A DNA stretch of 64,000 bases from BQWY01 sp046351095 (GTDB taxonomy: Bacteria; Nitrospirota; Nitrospiria; Nitrospirales; Nitrospiraceae), in contig JAXLZC010000001.1 of NCBI GenBank assembly GCA_046351095.1, forward strand, positions 2,604,001 through 2,668,000, given 5' to 3'. Position 1 is the stretch's first letter; each line of letters opens with the position of its first letter. A program made the position numbers and the translations under genes. Under the pieces are notes generated by a model. It did not search any database and had not been told where the DNA came from. It was given only the letters and a program-made list of their open reading frames with translations. Shown one piece after another: positions 8,130-17,190 of the stretch.

Positions 8130-8158
8130 TTGCATTGCCAAATTGCAAAATGTTAGAG
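8130..8158 (+). promoter_or_regulatory. Weak promoter candidate upstream of rimP
   Basis: TTGCAT (8130-8135), 17-base spacer, TTAGAG (8153-8158). The -10 is poor. If real, it would fire straight into the hairpin at 8173-8200. Confidence 0.25.
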
Positions 8159-8172
8159 TTTCGCGGATTTTG

Positions 8173-8200
8173 AAGTGGGCGTTGGCCCACTTTTTTGTTT
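8173..8200 (+). terminator. Rho-independent hairpin between dat and rimP
   Basis: Eight-bp stem (8173-8180 with 8185-8192), GTTG loop, then a T tract. It either ends the dat transcript or attenuates the rimP operon, whose first start codon is at 8208, only 8 bases after the T run. Confidence 0.75.
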
Positions 8201-8207
8201 GTAGGCC

Positions 8208-8714
8208 ATGTCCGGTAGTGGTCGGCGTTCTCCCCTGCTCATGACCAGCACCCACGTTGCCCAGCGCGTGCAGGACGTTGCCGCGCCGATCCTCTGGGCC
8301 ATGGGAATCGATCTCGTCGAGGTGGTGTGCGTCGGACAAGGGCCTCGGTCGGTCGTCCGTGTCTTTGTCGATAAGACCGGCGGCGTGACGGTGGACGATT
8401 GCGAGCGCGTGCATAAGGCCTTGAGCCCCGCGCTCGATGTGGCGGATCCGATCCCGCACGCCTATACGCTCGAAGTGTCGTCGCCCGGGTTGGACCGGCC
8501 GCTGAAACGTCGAAGCGAGTACGAGCGGGTCATCGACAAGTTGATCAACGTGAAGTTCACGCGCCCGATCGACGGGCAGTGGCGGATCGTCGGGCGTGTG
8601 CGCGCAGTGGGAGACGGCGGCGTGGAGCTGCTCGTCACCGAAGGCAAACGCGAGCGAACGGTTACGCTGGCGTGGGACGCCATCGCGTTGGCGCGTCTGG
8701 AAGTGGAATTTTAG
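8208..8714 (+). CDS. rimP: Ribosome maturation factor RimP
   Basis: 168 residues. It binds the 30S precursor and helps assemble the head of the small subunit. The N-terminal alpha/beta domain contains the family signature VDDCERVHKALSPALDVADPIPHAYTLEVSSPGLDRPL, and the C-terminal part is the SH3-like barrel. It leads the operon rimP-nusA-infB-DUF503-rbfA-truB-rpsO-pnp, a classic order. ATG 8208 is used; MTSTHVAQ eleven codons later (8241) would also give a complete domain. The upstream terminator hairpin may set expression of the whole operon. Confidence 0.95.
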   Translation: MSGSGRRSPLLMTSTHVAQRVQDVAAPILWAMGIDLVEVVCVGQGPRSVVRVFVDKTGGVTVDDCERVHKALSPALDVADPIPHAYTLEVSSPGLDRPLKRRSEYERVIDKLINVKFTRPIDGQWRIVGRVRAVGDGGVELLVTEGKRERTVTLAWDAIALARLEVEF

Positions 8715-8758
8715 CGGCAGGGGTCGAGCGGAGACGCTCCGGATGAAGGAAGGTCGCC

Positions 8759-9925
8759 ATGAATAAGGAATTGATCGCGGTCATCGACGAGATCGGTCGC
8801 CAGAAGGGCATCGATAAACAGCGCGTCTTGGGCGCGGTCGAATCCGCCTTGCAGACGGCCGCAAAGAAGCGGTTCGGGCAGGGCGAAAACATCCAAGTCG
8901 AAATCGATCCGAAGACCGGCGAAATCTCGGTCGTGTCGGTCAAGACGATCGTCGAGACGGTCAGCAATCCCAAGGCCGAAATTTCCATCACGGAAGCGCG
9001 CAAGGTCGACGAAGGCGCCGAGGTCGGCGACGAAATCGGCTCCGTCATCGAAATGGACGAGCTAGGCCGCATCGCCGCGCAGACCGCCAAACAAGTGATC
9101 TTCCAGAAAGTCCGCGAGGCCGAATGGGAAGTCGTGCAGCGCGACTATTCCAATCGCCAGGGCGACCTCGTCAACGGCGTCATCATCAGCATGGAGCGGC
9201 GGAACTACCTCGTCGATCTCGGCAAGACGGAAGCCGTGTTGCCGATTCAAGAGCAGATCCCCCGCGAAGCCTATCGCCGCGGCGACCGCGTCAAAGCCAT
9301 GTTGCTGGAAGTGCGGCGTACGCCGAAAGACGTGCAGGTCATCTTGACGCGCACGCATCCGCAATTCGTGTCGAAGTTGTTCGAATTGGAAGTGCCGGAA
9401 GTCACCGAAAAAATCGTCGAGATCAAAGGCATCGTCCGCGAGCCGGGCGACCGGACGAAAATCGCCGTCGCCTCGCGCGACAAGGCCGTCGATCCCGTCG
9501 GCGCCTGCGTCGGCATCAAAGGCTCGCGTGTGCAGGCGGTCGTCCGCGAGTTGCGCGGCGAAAAAATCGACATTGTCGCCTGGACGACCGATCCCCGCGT
9601 GTTCATCGCCGAAGCGTTGAATCCCGCGACGATCGAAAAGGTCGGTATCGACGAAGAGAAAAAGTCCGCGCTGGTCGTCGTGGCCGACTCGCAGTTATCC
9701 TTGGCCATCGGCAAAAACGGGCAGAACGTGCGGTTGGCCGCTAAGCTGACCGGCTGGAAGATCGACATCATCAGCGCGACCGAATACGAAAAAGAAAAGG
9801 TCGAGCGCGACAAAGAAATTCGTGCGGCGCTCGCGGAAGAAGCAGCGGCGCAGCGCGAAGCCGAAGAAGCCCGCGCGCAACGCGAGGCCGATGCCGCGCG
9901 CGAGGACGATTCGCCCAAGGCCTAG
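8759..9925 (+). CDS. nusA: Transcription termination/antitermination factor NusA
   Basis: 388 residues. It binds RNA polymerase and nascent RNA, promoting pausing and rRNA antitermination. In order: an N-terminal polymerase-binding domain (about 1-125), an S1 domain (about 135-200, GDLVNGVIISMERRNYLVDLG), then KH1 and KH2 (about 205-345, including the loops GSRVQAVVRE and IGKNGQNVRL). A short charged Glu/Ala/Arg tail follows. It lacks the two C-terminal acidic repeats of E. coli NusA, which is normal outside the proteobacteria. GAAGGAAGG precedes ATG 8759. Confidence 0.97.
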   Translation: MNKELIAVIDEIGRQKGIDKQRVLGAVESALQTAAKKRFGQGENIQVEIDPKTGEISVVSVKTIVETVSNPKAEISITEARKVDEGAEVGDEIGSVIEMDELGRIAAQTAKQVIFQKVREAEWEVVQRDYSNRQGDLVNGVIISMERRNYLVDLGKTEAVLPIQEQIPREAYRRGDRVKAMLLEVRRTPKDVQVILTRTHPQFVSKLFELEVPEVTEKIVEIKGIVREPGDRTKIAVASRDKAVDPVGACVGIKGSRVQAVVRELRGEKIDIVAWTTDPRVFIAEALNPATIEKVGIDEEKKSALVVVADSQLSLAIGKNGQNVRLAAKLTGWKIDIISATEYEKEKVERDKEIRAALAEEAAAQREAEEARAQREADAAREDDSPKA

Positions 9926-9997
9926 GGCCTGTCGGAGTGTCGTCTGTCGCGCGTCGTGGGGAGCCGCGGCAGCGGCGGGTGAGGAGTGGGGCGCCAG

Positions 9998-12625
9998 ATG
10001 CGCGTATACGAAATTGCCAAAAAAGCCGGCGTCGAAAGTAAGGACGTCCTGGCTGAGTTGAAGCGCCTGGGTGTGACGGTCGCGTCGCACAGCAGCACGT
10101 TGGAAAGTGATGTCGCCGAGCGGGTGTTGGCTCGATTGCAGGCGGGGAGTGCTCGGACGGACAAAGAGGTCGGCAAGGACGCCGGTCCTGGTCGGTCCGA
10201 TGTAGAGGGAGGCGGAAGCGTGGCGAAATCTGGTCCTGGTCGTACCGTGTCGGCCGCCGTGGAGGAGCCAGCGAAACCGGACAAGCGCCGCATTCTCATC
10301 AAGAAAAAGAAGAGCGAAGACGAGCCGGGTCCCGTCGACATGGCGCCCATCGCGGCTGAGCCGCAATTGCCGCCGATGACGCCCGTCGTCGAGCCGCCGC
10401 CGGTGGTCGTCGCCGAGGCGCCCGTTGTCGAAGCCGTGGTCGAACCGCCCGCGCCTGCGCCGCCCCCAGTGGTTGAGTCGCCCGCGCCCGTTCCTCCGAC
10501 GCCTCCGGTGGAAGTGCCCGTCGGAACGATTCTCGCCGCAGGTCTGACGCTCCATACGCAAGCCGTGATTCCGCCGACGCCGTCGGCGAAGCCCAGCACG
10601 CCTGGGTCGATGATGTCGCAGGCCGATCTGGCTGCCGCGTTAAAGAAAAAAGGCGTGATGGGACCGGACCTCGGCGAAAAGGGCCGCGGGGCCGCTGCGA
10701 AAAAAGTCAGGAAGCCCGGCGCGCGCGAGCGCGAGGGCGAGGATGCGCGGGTGCACGAAGACGCGACGCGTTGGGGCGATTTGCGCGCCATCTCCGTCCA
10801 TCGCCGCGACGATCGGTCTCGCCATACCGGTGCGACGCCGGTCACGGAAATTACCAAGCCGCGGAAGAAGAGTGTGAAGCTGACCGCCGGAGCGACGGTG
10901 AAAGAGTTTGCCGAGTTGGTCGGGCAACGTCCCGCCGATGTCATGCGCAAGTTGATGGAAGCCGGGCAAATGCTCACCCTCAACATGCCGATGAATTTGG
11001 AATTGGCGACGTTGATCGGCGAGTCGTTCGGCGTGAAGGTCGAAGTCGCCGTGCAGAAAGAGGGCGACGAGCTCCTCGAAGAAGCCGCCGAATGGACGGA
11101 AGACGAGCAGCTCGAAACGCGTCCGCCGGTGGTGACGATCATGGGCCACGTCGACCACGGCAAAACCTCGCTGTTGGATGCGATCCGGCAGACCAAGGTA
11201 GCCGAAGGCGAAGCGGGCGGCATCACGCAACATATCGGCGCCTATTCAATCGAGTTGCACGGCAAGCGCATCACGTTCCTCGACACGCCGGGCCACGAAG
11301 CGTTCACCGCCATGCGTGCGCGCGGGGCGAAGGTGACCGACCTGGTCATTCTTGTGGTGGCGGCCGACGACGGCGTTATGCCGCAGACGGTAGAAGCCAT
11401 CCACCACGCGACCGCGGCTGGTGTGCCGATCATCGTAGCCGTGAATAAAATCGACAAACCGGAAGCGAATCCCGACCGCGTCAAGCACGCCCTCGCCGAG
11501 CACAATTTGATTCCGGAAGCCTGGGGCGGCCAGACCATCATGGTCGAGGTCTCCGCGAAGAAAAAACAGAACCTTGATCTGTTGTTGGAAATGATCCTGC
11601 TGCAGGCGGACGTGTTGGAACTCAAAGCCGATCCGCGCCGTCCGGCGAAGGGCACGGTCATCGAAGCGAAGTTGGATCGCGGGCGTGGTCCCGTCGCCAC
11701 GGTGCTGGTGCAAGACGGCACGCTCCATATCGGCGACGCCTACGTCGTCGGCACATTCAGCGGCCGCGTGCGCGCCTTCCTCCCGGCGCTGGGACACAAG
11801 TTGAAAGAAGCCGGCCCCTCGACGGCGGTCGAAGTCATCGGCCTCTCCGGTGTGCCGTCCGCGGGCGATACGTTTATGGCGGTGAAGGACGAACGTGTGG
11901 CGCGCGAAATCGCCGAGACACGGTTGCAGAAACAACGCGCCGCCGATTTGGCTGGCCCGGCGAAGGTCAGCCTGGACGATCTCTACGCCCGCATCAAGCA
12001 GGGCGACATGAAGGAACTGGCCGTCGTCATCAAGTCCGACGTGCAGGGGTCGTCTGAAGCGTTGGCTGCGGCGGTCGAAAAGTTGCCGTCGGAGGTGGTG
12101 CGTCTGCGCGTCATTCACAAAGGCGTCGGCGGCATTACGGAAACCGACGTGTTGTTGGCGGCCGCGTCGAAGGCCATCGTGATCGGTTTCAACGTGCGGC
12201 CGGAACCGAAGGCGGCCTCGTTGGCCGAGCAGGAAGGCGTCGACCTCCGCTTGTACAGCGTAATTTACGACGCCATCGCCGACATTCGCAACGCGATGGA
12301 AGGGTTGTTGGAGCCGACGTTCAAGGAACGGACGCTTGGGCGCGCCGAAGTGCGCCAGGTGTTCAACGTGTCGAAGGCGGGCGTCATCGCCGGCTGTTAC
12401 GTGGTGGACGGCAGCATGACCCGCGCTTGCTCCGGCGTGCGTGTGGTGCGCGATTCCGTCACGGTGTACGAAGGCAAATTGGGCTCGTTGCGGCGCTTCA
12501 AAGACGACGTGCGTGAAGTGCAGCAGGGGTACGAGTGCGGTATCGGCGTCGAGAATTTCAGCGACATCAAAGCCGGCGACGTCATCGAGAACTTTGTGCT
12601 GGATCGTGTCGCCGTCAAGTTGTGA
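9998..12625 (+). CDS. infB: Translation initiation factor IF-2
   Basis: 875-residue GTPase that places fMet-tRNA on the 30S subunit and promotes subunit joining. An N-terminal IF2_N helix bundle (MRVYEIAKKAGVESKDVL) is followed by a long Pro/Glu/Val-rich linker (about 110-200), which is disordered and variable in this family. Then comes a second IF2_N-like segment, the G domain (GHVDHGKTS, DTPGHEAF, NKIDKP), and domains II-IV ending in the fMet-tRNA-binding C2 region. ATG 9998 is preferred over GTG 9986, because the GAGGAG that would serve as ribosome site overlaps the GTG. Sixty bases separate nusA and infB by the annotated ends. Confidence 0.97.
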   Translation: MRVYEIAKKAGVESKDVLAELKRLGVTVASHSSTLESDVAERVLARLQAGSARTDKEVGKDAGPGRSDVEGGGSVAKSGPGRTVSAAVEEPAKPDKRRILIKKKKSEDEPGPVDMAPIAAEPQLPPMTPVVEPPPVVVAEAPVVEAVVEPPAPAPPPVVESPAPVPPTPPVEVPVGTILAAGLTLHTQAVIPPTPSAKPSTPGSMMSQADLAAALKKKGVMGPDLGEKGRGAAAKKVRKPGAREREGEDARVHEDATRWGDLRAISVHRRDDRSRHTGATPVTEITKPRKKSVKLTAGATVKEFAELVGQRPADVMRKLMEAGQMLTLNMPMNLELATLIGESFGVKVEVAVQKEGDELLEEAAEWTEDEQLETRPPVVTIMGHVDHGKTSLLDAIRQTKVAEGEAGGITQHIGAYSIELHGKRITFLDTPGHEAFTAMRARGAKVTDLVILVVAADDGVMPQTVEAIHHATAAGVPIIVAVNKIDKPEANPDRVKHALAEHNLIPEAWGGQTIMVEVSAKKKQNLDLLLEMILLQADVLELKADPRRPAKGTVIEAKLDRGRGPVATVLVQDGTLHIGDAYVVGTFSGRVRAFLPALGHKLKEAGPSTAVEVIGLSGVPSAGDTFMAVKDERVAREIAETRLQKQRAADLAGPAKVSLDDLYARIKQGDMKELAVVIKSDVQGSSEALAAAVEKLPSEVVRLRVIHKGVGGITETDVLLAAASKAIVIGFNVRPEPKAASLAEQEGVDLRLYSVIYDAIADIRNAMEGLLEPTFKERTLGRAEVRQVFNVSKAGVIAGCYVVDGSMTRACSGVRVVRDSVTVYEGKLGSLRRFKDDVREVQQGYECGIGVENFSDIKAGDVIENFVLDRVAVKL

Positions 12626-12650
12626 GGCGACGGCGGGACGTTGACGCGCC

Positions 12651-12929
12651 ATGATCGTCGGGCTCTGTCGAGCGGAGATCTATTTCCCGGACAGCCACTC
12701 GCTGAAGGATAAGCGCCACGTCCTCCACAGCATCAAAGATCGGCTGAAGAAGCTGAACGTGTCGGTGGCGGAAGTGGGCGAGTTGGATTTGTGGCAGCGC
12801 ACGACGCTCGCGGTGGCCTGTGTGGCGAATGAAGGCGGCCACGTCGAGCAGGTGCTGACGCAAGCGCTGAATCTGATTCAGGCCGTGCCGACGATCGAGG
12901 TGTTGGATTCCCGGATCGAATTGCTCTAG
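12651..12929 (+). CDS. DUF503 protein (YlxP-like)
   Basis: 92 residues of ferredoxin-like alpha/beta fold, starting MIVGLCRAEIYFPDSHSLKDKRHVLHSIKDRLKK. The segments SLKDKR and SVAEVGELDLWQRTTLAVACVAN are the recognisable DUF503 features. Its fixed place between infB and rbfA in many bacteria points to a role in ribosome assembly or RNA binding, but none is established. It begins 25 bases after infB and is clearly cotranscribed. Confidence 0.88.
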   Translation: MIVGLCRAEIYFPDSHSLKDKRHVLHSIKDRLKKLNVSVAEVGELDLWQRTTLAVACVANEGGHVEQVLTQALNLIQAVPTIEVLDSRIELL

Positions 12930-12956
12930 CGGCGGAACGTCGTAGGAACACGCAAG

Positions 12957-13457
12957 ATGAAGCCCGCGAGCAAACGCGCCACACGAGTGGCCGACCAGAT
13001 TCGGATGGAAGTCGCCGACATCCTCATGCGGAAAGTGCGCGATCCGCGGTTGCGCGACGTGACGATCACGGATGCGTCCGTGACGAACGATCTGCGGTTG
13101 GCCCGCGTCTATTACACGACGCTCATCAACGGGCACAGCGACCGCGAATTGGCCGATGGATTGGCGAAGGCGAACGGGTTCATCCGTTCCGAATTGGGGC
13201 ATCGGCTGGGCATTCGGTATACGCCTGAGCTGATTTTCCATCGGGACGAGAGCGGCCCGCGCGGCGATCGTATTTGGGCGTTGCTCGATCAGGTGCGTCC
13301 GGGGGGTGAACGCGCAGACGACCCGGCGCAGTTCGAAGAAGGCCCGGAAGACGAGATCGAGCATCAGCCTGAGGCAAGCGGAGAGCCTGCGGCCGATGCA
13401 TCTGCGTCGCCCGGCGCGGTGACATCTTCGGCGCCGACCGGCGAACGACATGAGTAA
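12957..13457 (+). CDS. rbfA: 30S ribosome-binding factor RbfA
   Basis: 166 residues. It binds the 16S 5' helix region and assists late 30S maturation and cold adaptation. The KH-like domain occupies about residues 1-120, with the motifs RVADQIRMEVADILMRKVRDPRL and FIRSELGHRLGIRYTPELIFHRDES. The last 45 residues are an acidic, low-complexity tail that goes beyond the usual 115-130 residues. Its stop overlaps the start of truB by 8 bases (ATGAGTAA), implying coupled translation. Confidence 0.93.
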   Translation: MKPASKRATRVADQIRMEVADILMRKVRDPRLRDVTITDASVTNDLRLARVYYTTLINGHSDRELADGLAKANGFIRSELGHRLGIRYTPELIFHRDESGPRGDRIWALLDQVRPGGERADDPAQFEEGPEDEIEHQPEASGEPAADASASPGAVTSSAPTGERHE

Positions 13458-14472
13458 CGTGGCCACGGTGACGACGGCCGCGTTGCACGGTGTGTTGGCG
13501 GTCGATAAGCCGAGCGGATGGACCTCGCACGATGTTGTCGCAAAAGTGCGCGGACTGCTGCGCGGCGCGAAGGTCGGCCATGCGGGGACACTCGATCCCG
13601 CGGCGACCGGTGTATTGCCGGTGTTGATCGGGCAAGGTACGCGGATCGCCGAATATTTGGTCGAGTGGGATAAAGAATATCGGGCGGTCCTGCGGCTGGG
13701 CGCTACGACCGATACGCAGGATGCGACGGGCCAGGTGTTGGAGACTCGTCCCGTTCCGACGTTGACGGTCGAGCAGGTACGGCAGGCCGCGAAGGCATTT
13801 ATCGGCGCCATCGAACAAGTGCCGCCGATGTATTCGGCGATCAAAGTCGCCGGAGTGCCGCTGTATCGCTCGGCGCGAGCCGGCAAGGCGGTGGCGCGTG
13901 AGGCGCGGACCGTCACGGTGTACGAGCTCGATATTTCAGCCGTGGTCGGTGCGGATGTGTCGATGCGCGTGCGTTGTTCCAAAGGCACGTACATTCGGAC
14001 ATTGTGCGCGGATCTCGGTGAGGCGCTCGGATGCGGCGGACATTTGTTGTCGCTGCAACGGTCGCGTGTGGGGCCGTTTGCGGTCGAGGACGCTCTCTCG
14101 ATGGAGACGGTCGGTCGTCTCGCGGGAGAAGGCTCGCTCGGCGCGCGCCTGTGGAGCCTGAACGAGGCGCTCACGGGATTGCCGATTTTGACGGTGGACG
14201 AGCCGACGGCGGCGCGTGTGCGACATGGCGTTGCGGTGCCTTGGTCGCCGGCAGTGCAGGCCTTGGTCGAATCGCTGGGATCGTCGCCGGGTGAGCAGAC
14301 TCAGGACCAGGCAGCCTCCGATCTCGGGCGGGATGTGCGGATACAGGATCAGGCAGGGACTTTGGTGGCCATCGGGTCGCTGCCGACGTCGATACTCGGT
14401 GCAGGGGCGAGCAGTTCCCCGGCGTCGACCGTGCGGATTCGAAAAGTGTTGGATGGAGTAGCGAGCGAGTAG
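13450..14472 (+). CDS. truB: tRNA pseudouridine(55) synthase TruB
   Basis: 340 residues. It converts U55 of the T loop of tRNAs to pseudouridine and acts as a tRNA chaperone. The catalytic Asp is Asp49 in GHAGTLDPAATGVL. VDKPSGWTSHDVV and MYSAIKVAGVPLYRSARAG are further family motifs, and the RCSKGTYIRTL motif lies near residue 180. The C-terminal region (about 240-340) is longer and less conserved, with a Gln/Asp-rich stretch before a short final PUA-like segment. Overlap with rbfA supports the start at 13450. Confidence 0.95.
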   Translation: MSNVATVTTAALHGVLAVDKPSGWTSHDVVAKVRGLLRGAKVGHAGTLDPAATGVLPVLIGQGTRIAEYLVEWDKEYRAVLRLGATTDTQDATGQVLETRPVPTLTVEQVRQAAKAFIGAIEQVPPMYSAIKVAGVPLYRSARAGKAVAREARTVTVYELDISAVVGADVSMRVRCSKGTYIRTLCADLGEALGCGGHLLSLQRSRVGPFAVEDALSMETVGRLAGEGSLGARLWSLNEALTGLPILTVDEPTAARVRHGVAVPWSPAVQALVESLGSSPGEQTQDQAASDLGRDVRIQDQAGTLVAIGSLPTSILGAGASSSPASTVRIRKVLDGVASE

Positions 14473-14546
14473 AAAAACAGAAGCCTCGCCGAGCGAGCGC
14501 CGCTCGGACGAGTGCGCAGACGGGTGGATCAAGGAGGAGTAGAGCC

Positions 14547-14816
14547 ATGGCGTTAGCGAAGGCAGACAAGGATGCCCTCATCGGGCAGTATCGTCGGACG
14601 CAAGAGGACACGGGGTCGCCCGAAGTCCAGATTGCGATCCTCACGAATCGGATCACGTATCTGACCGAGCATTTTAAGTTGCACAAGAAGGATCATCATT
14701 CACGTCGCGGGTTGCTGCAGATGGTCGGTCGGCGTCGCCGGCTGTTGGACTATCTGCGCCGCGTCGATGCGGAACGCTATCGGTCGATGTGCGACCGACT
14801 CGGCATCCGTAAGTAG
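14547..14816 (+). CDS. rpsO: 30S ribosomal protein S15
   Basis: 89 residues, the standard length. It binds the 16S three-way junction (helices 20-22) as a primary assembly protein. The family signature GSPEVQIAILTNRITYLTEHFKLHKKDHHSRRGLL is complete and the C-terminal YLRRVDAERY helix is intact. The start is set by a strong AAGGAGGAG. It sits between truB and pnp, the usual order, and may also be translationally autoregulated as in other bacteria, though I did not identify the site. Confidence 0.97.
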   Translation: MALAKADKDALIGQYRRTQEDTGSPEVQIAILTNRITYLTEHFKLHKKDHHSRRGLLQMVGRRRRLLDYLRRVDAERYRSMCDRLGIRK

Positions 14817-14832
14817 TCCCACATCTCATGGA

Positions 14833-14855
14833 CGCCCGGAGCTCGTCTTCGGGCG
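14833..14855 (+). promoter_or_regulatory. Hairpin in the rpsO-pnp spacer
   Basis: Nine-bp stem with one G-U pair (14833-14841 with 14847-14855) and a 5-base loop, without a T tract. In enterobacteria the pnp leader carries an RNase III-processed stem used for autoregulation; this is a candidate analogue only. Confidence 0.3.
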
Positions 14856-14963
14856 CCCAGATGCAGCACACAGGTGTACACGGACATGGGCTCCCGGGCG
14901 CAGGTGCGCGCGTGAGCCTATCTCTGTGGGCATCTGTGGAGCTGGCAGGAAGGAGCCGCTCCT

Positions 14964-17078
14964 ATGGTACAGGTTGTTGAAGTGATGGTGGCCGGGCGCA
15001 CGTTGCGCCTGGAAACCGGTCGTATGGCGAAACAAGCCGACGGGTCGATTCTCGCGACCTACGGCGACAACATGGTCTTGGCCACCGCCGTCTCCTCGCA
15101 GACGATCAAGCCGGGCACTAATTTTCTTCCGTTGACGGTCGACTATCAGGAACGCGCGTACGCCGCGGGAAAAATCCCCGGCGGCTATTTCAAGCGCGAA
15201 GGGCGTCCAGCGGAAAAGGAAGTGTTGACCAGCCGGTTGATCGACCGTCCGATTCGTCCGCTCTTCCCCGAAGGGTACTACTACGAAACGCAGGTGATCG
15301 CGTCGGTGTTGTCCGCGGATAAGACGGGCACGACGGATGTGATGGCGATCACGGCCGCTTCGGCGGCACTCGCCGTGTCGAGCATCCCGTTCGACAATCC
15401 TGTGGCGGGCGTCAAGATCGGCCGTGTGAACGGCCAGTTTGTCGTGAATCCCGATATCGAGACGTTGGAAACCGGCGAGTTAAACCTCGTGGTCGCAGGC
15501 ACGGCCGATGCGGTGATGATGGTCGAAGCCGGCGCGAGCCAATTGTCGGAAGCCGTCATGCTCGAAGCCATCGAGCTGGCGCATGCGGAGATCAAAAAGA
15601 TCCTCGCGGCGGTCGGCGAATTGCGCAAGAAGGCCGGGAAGCCGAAGCGCCAAGTGGAAGTAGAGCAGGTCGATCCCGCCTTGGTCGAGCAAGTGAAGCA
15701 ACTCGTAGTCGGTCCGATGCAAGAAGCCATCGTCATCGCCGACAAAAAGGCGCGGCAGGAAAAGCTGGACAGCATTTGTGCGGCGGCGGCGGAGACCCTC
15801 AAAAAAGAGGACGATCCGAAGCGCAAACATTTTGTGTCGCTGGCGTTCCATCAGATCGAATACGACGAAGTCCGCAAGGCGATTCTCGATACGAAGAAGC
15901 GCGCGGACGGCCGCGGGTTGACGGACATTCGGCCGATCACCTGCGAAGTCGGTGTGTTGCCGCGTACGCACGGATCGTCGCTGTTCACGCGCGGCGAGAC
16001 GCAGAGTTTGGTCGTCGCGACGCTCGGCACGATGGAAGACGAACAGCGGATCGACGCGTTGGAAGGCGAATACACCCGCTCCTTCATGCTGCATTATAAT
16101 TTTCCGCCGTTCAGCGTCGGCGAGGCGAAGCCGTTGCGTTCCCCGGGACGCCGCGAAGTCGGCCACGGTGCGTTGGCGGAGCGCGCACTGCGCGCGGTCA
16201 TTCCCACCAAGGATCAATTTCCGTACACGCTCCGGATCGTCTCCGACATTTTGGAGTCGAACGGGTCGTCGTCGATGGCGTCGGTCTGCGGCGGCACCTT
16301 GGCGATGATGGACGCCGGTGTGCCGATCAAGGAGCCGGTGGCAGGTATCGCGATGGGGTTGATCAAGGAAGGCAACCGCGTCGCCGTGTTGTCCGACATC
16401 TTGGGCTTGGAAGACCATTTAGGCGACATGGACTTCAAGGTGACCGGCACAAAAAACGGCATCACCGCGTTACAGATGGACATCAAAATCGGCGGCATCA
16501 CGCCGGCCTTGATGAAGGATGCGTTGGAGCAGGCGCGCGTCGGGCGGCTGCATATCCTCGACAAGATGCATCAAGCGATCAGCGCGCCGCGTCAGAATTT
16601 GTCGGCCTTCGCGCCGCGCATCTTCACGATGAAGATCAAACAGGACAAGATCCGCGACGTCATCGGCCCGGGCGGCAAGATGATCCGGTCGATCATCGCC
16701 GATTGTGGCGTAAAAATTAACGTCGAAGATACCGGCGATGTGTCCATCGCGTCGGCCGATGAAGCGTCGGCCAAGAAGGCGATCGATCGGATCAGCCAGT
16801 TGACCGCCGAGGTGGAAGTCGGACGCCTCTACTTGGGCACGGTCCGGAAGATCATGGATTTCGGCGCCTTCGTCGAAGTGCTTCCCGGCACCGACGGGCT
16901 CGTGCACATCTCGCAGCTCGCGCACCATCGCGTGAAAGCCGTCACGGACGAGGTGAAAGAAGGCGAGCAGATCATGGTCAAGGTGTTGGAGATCGATAAG
17001 CAGGGCAAGATCCGCCTCAGCCGTAAGGAAGCGATGGCGCCTCCTCCGGCGGCGGAGAAAGAGCCGGCTACGACGTAG
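14964..17078 (+). CDS. pnp: Polyribonucleotide nucleotidyltransferase (PNPase)
   Basis: 704-residue phosphorolytic 3'-5' exoribonuclease, forming a trimer and usually part of the degradosome. It has two RNase PH domains (about 1-220 and 310-540), the second carrying LGDMDFKVTGTKNGITALQMDIK with the catalytic acidic residues. An alpha-helical linker separates them. A KH domain with IGPGGKMIRSII and an S1 domain starting near residue 620 follow (LYLGTVRKIMDFGAFVEVLPG). ATG 14964 follows GGAAGGAG. A very strong hairpin follows, so this is the likely operon end. Confidence 0.97.
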   Translation: MVQVVEVMVAGRTLRLETGRMAKQADGSILATYGDNMVLATAVSSQTIKPGTNFLPLTVDYQERAYAAGKIPGGYFKREGRPAEKEVLTSRLIDRPIRPLFPEGYYYETQVIASVLSADKTGTTDVMAITAASAALAVSSIPFDNPVAGVKIGRVNGQFVVNPDIETLETGELNLVVAGTADAVMMVEAGASQLSEAVMLEAIELAHAEIKKILAAVGELRKKAGKPKRQVEVEQVDPALVEQVKQLVVGPMQEAIVIADKKARQEKLDSICAAAAETLKKEDDPKRKHFVSLAFHQIEYDEVRKAILDTKKRADGRGLTDIRPITCEVGVLPRTHGSSLFTRGETQSLVVATLGTMEDEQRIDALEGEYTRSFMLHYNFPPFSVGEAKPLRSPGRREVGHGALAERALRAVIPTKDQFPYTLRIVSDILESNGSSSMASVCGGTLAMMDAGVPIKEPVAGIAMGLIKEGNRVAVLSDILGLEDHLGDMDFKVTGTKNGITALQMDIKIGGITPALMKDALEQARVGRLHILDKMHQAISAPRQNLSAFAPRIFTMKIKQDKIRDVIGPGGKMIRSIIADCGVKINVEDTGDVSIASADEASAKKAIDRISQLTAEVEVGRLYLGTVRKIMDFGAFVEVLPGTDGLVHISQLAHHRVKAVTDEVKEGEQIMVKVLEIDKQGKIRLSRKEAMAPPPAAEKEPATT

Positions 17079-17109
17079 CGCCGACGCGACTCGGTTGCGT
17101 ATCGACTCG

Positions 17110-17150
17110 GGGCCCGCTCTTTCGCGACGAAAGGCGGGCCCTCGCTCTTT
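17110..17150 (+). terminator. Strong terminator after pnp
   Basis: Fourteen-bp stem with one bulged T (17110-17124 with 17128-17141) closing a 3-base loop, followed by TCGCTCTTTG. The tail is only moderately T-rich but the stem is very stable. Confidence 0.65.
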
Positions 17151-17190
17151 GTGGCTCCGTGCTGAACTGATTCGAGAAGGGGAGATCCGC

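Noticed and set aside
9922..12652. Long open frames on the minus strand opposite infB (about 434 and 468 codons).
   Set aside because: They mirror the strong codon periodicity of infB, have Arg/His-rich translations with no domain, and no ribosome sites. Shadows.
12615..14174. 519-codon minus-strand frame across rbfA and truB.
   Set aside because: Same kind of shadow; no plausible protein composition and it covers several established genes.
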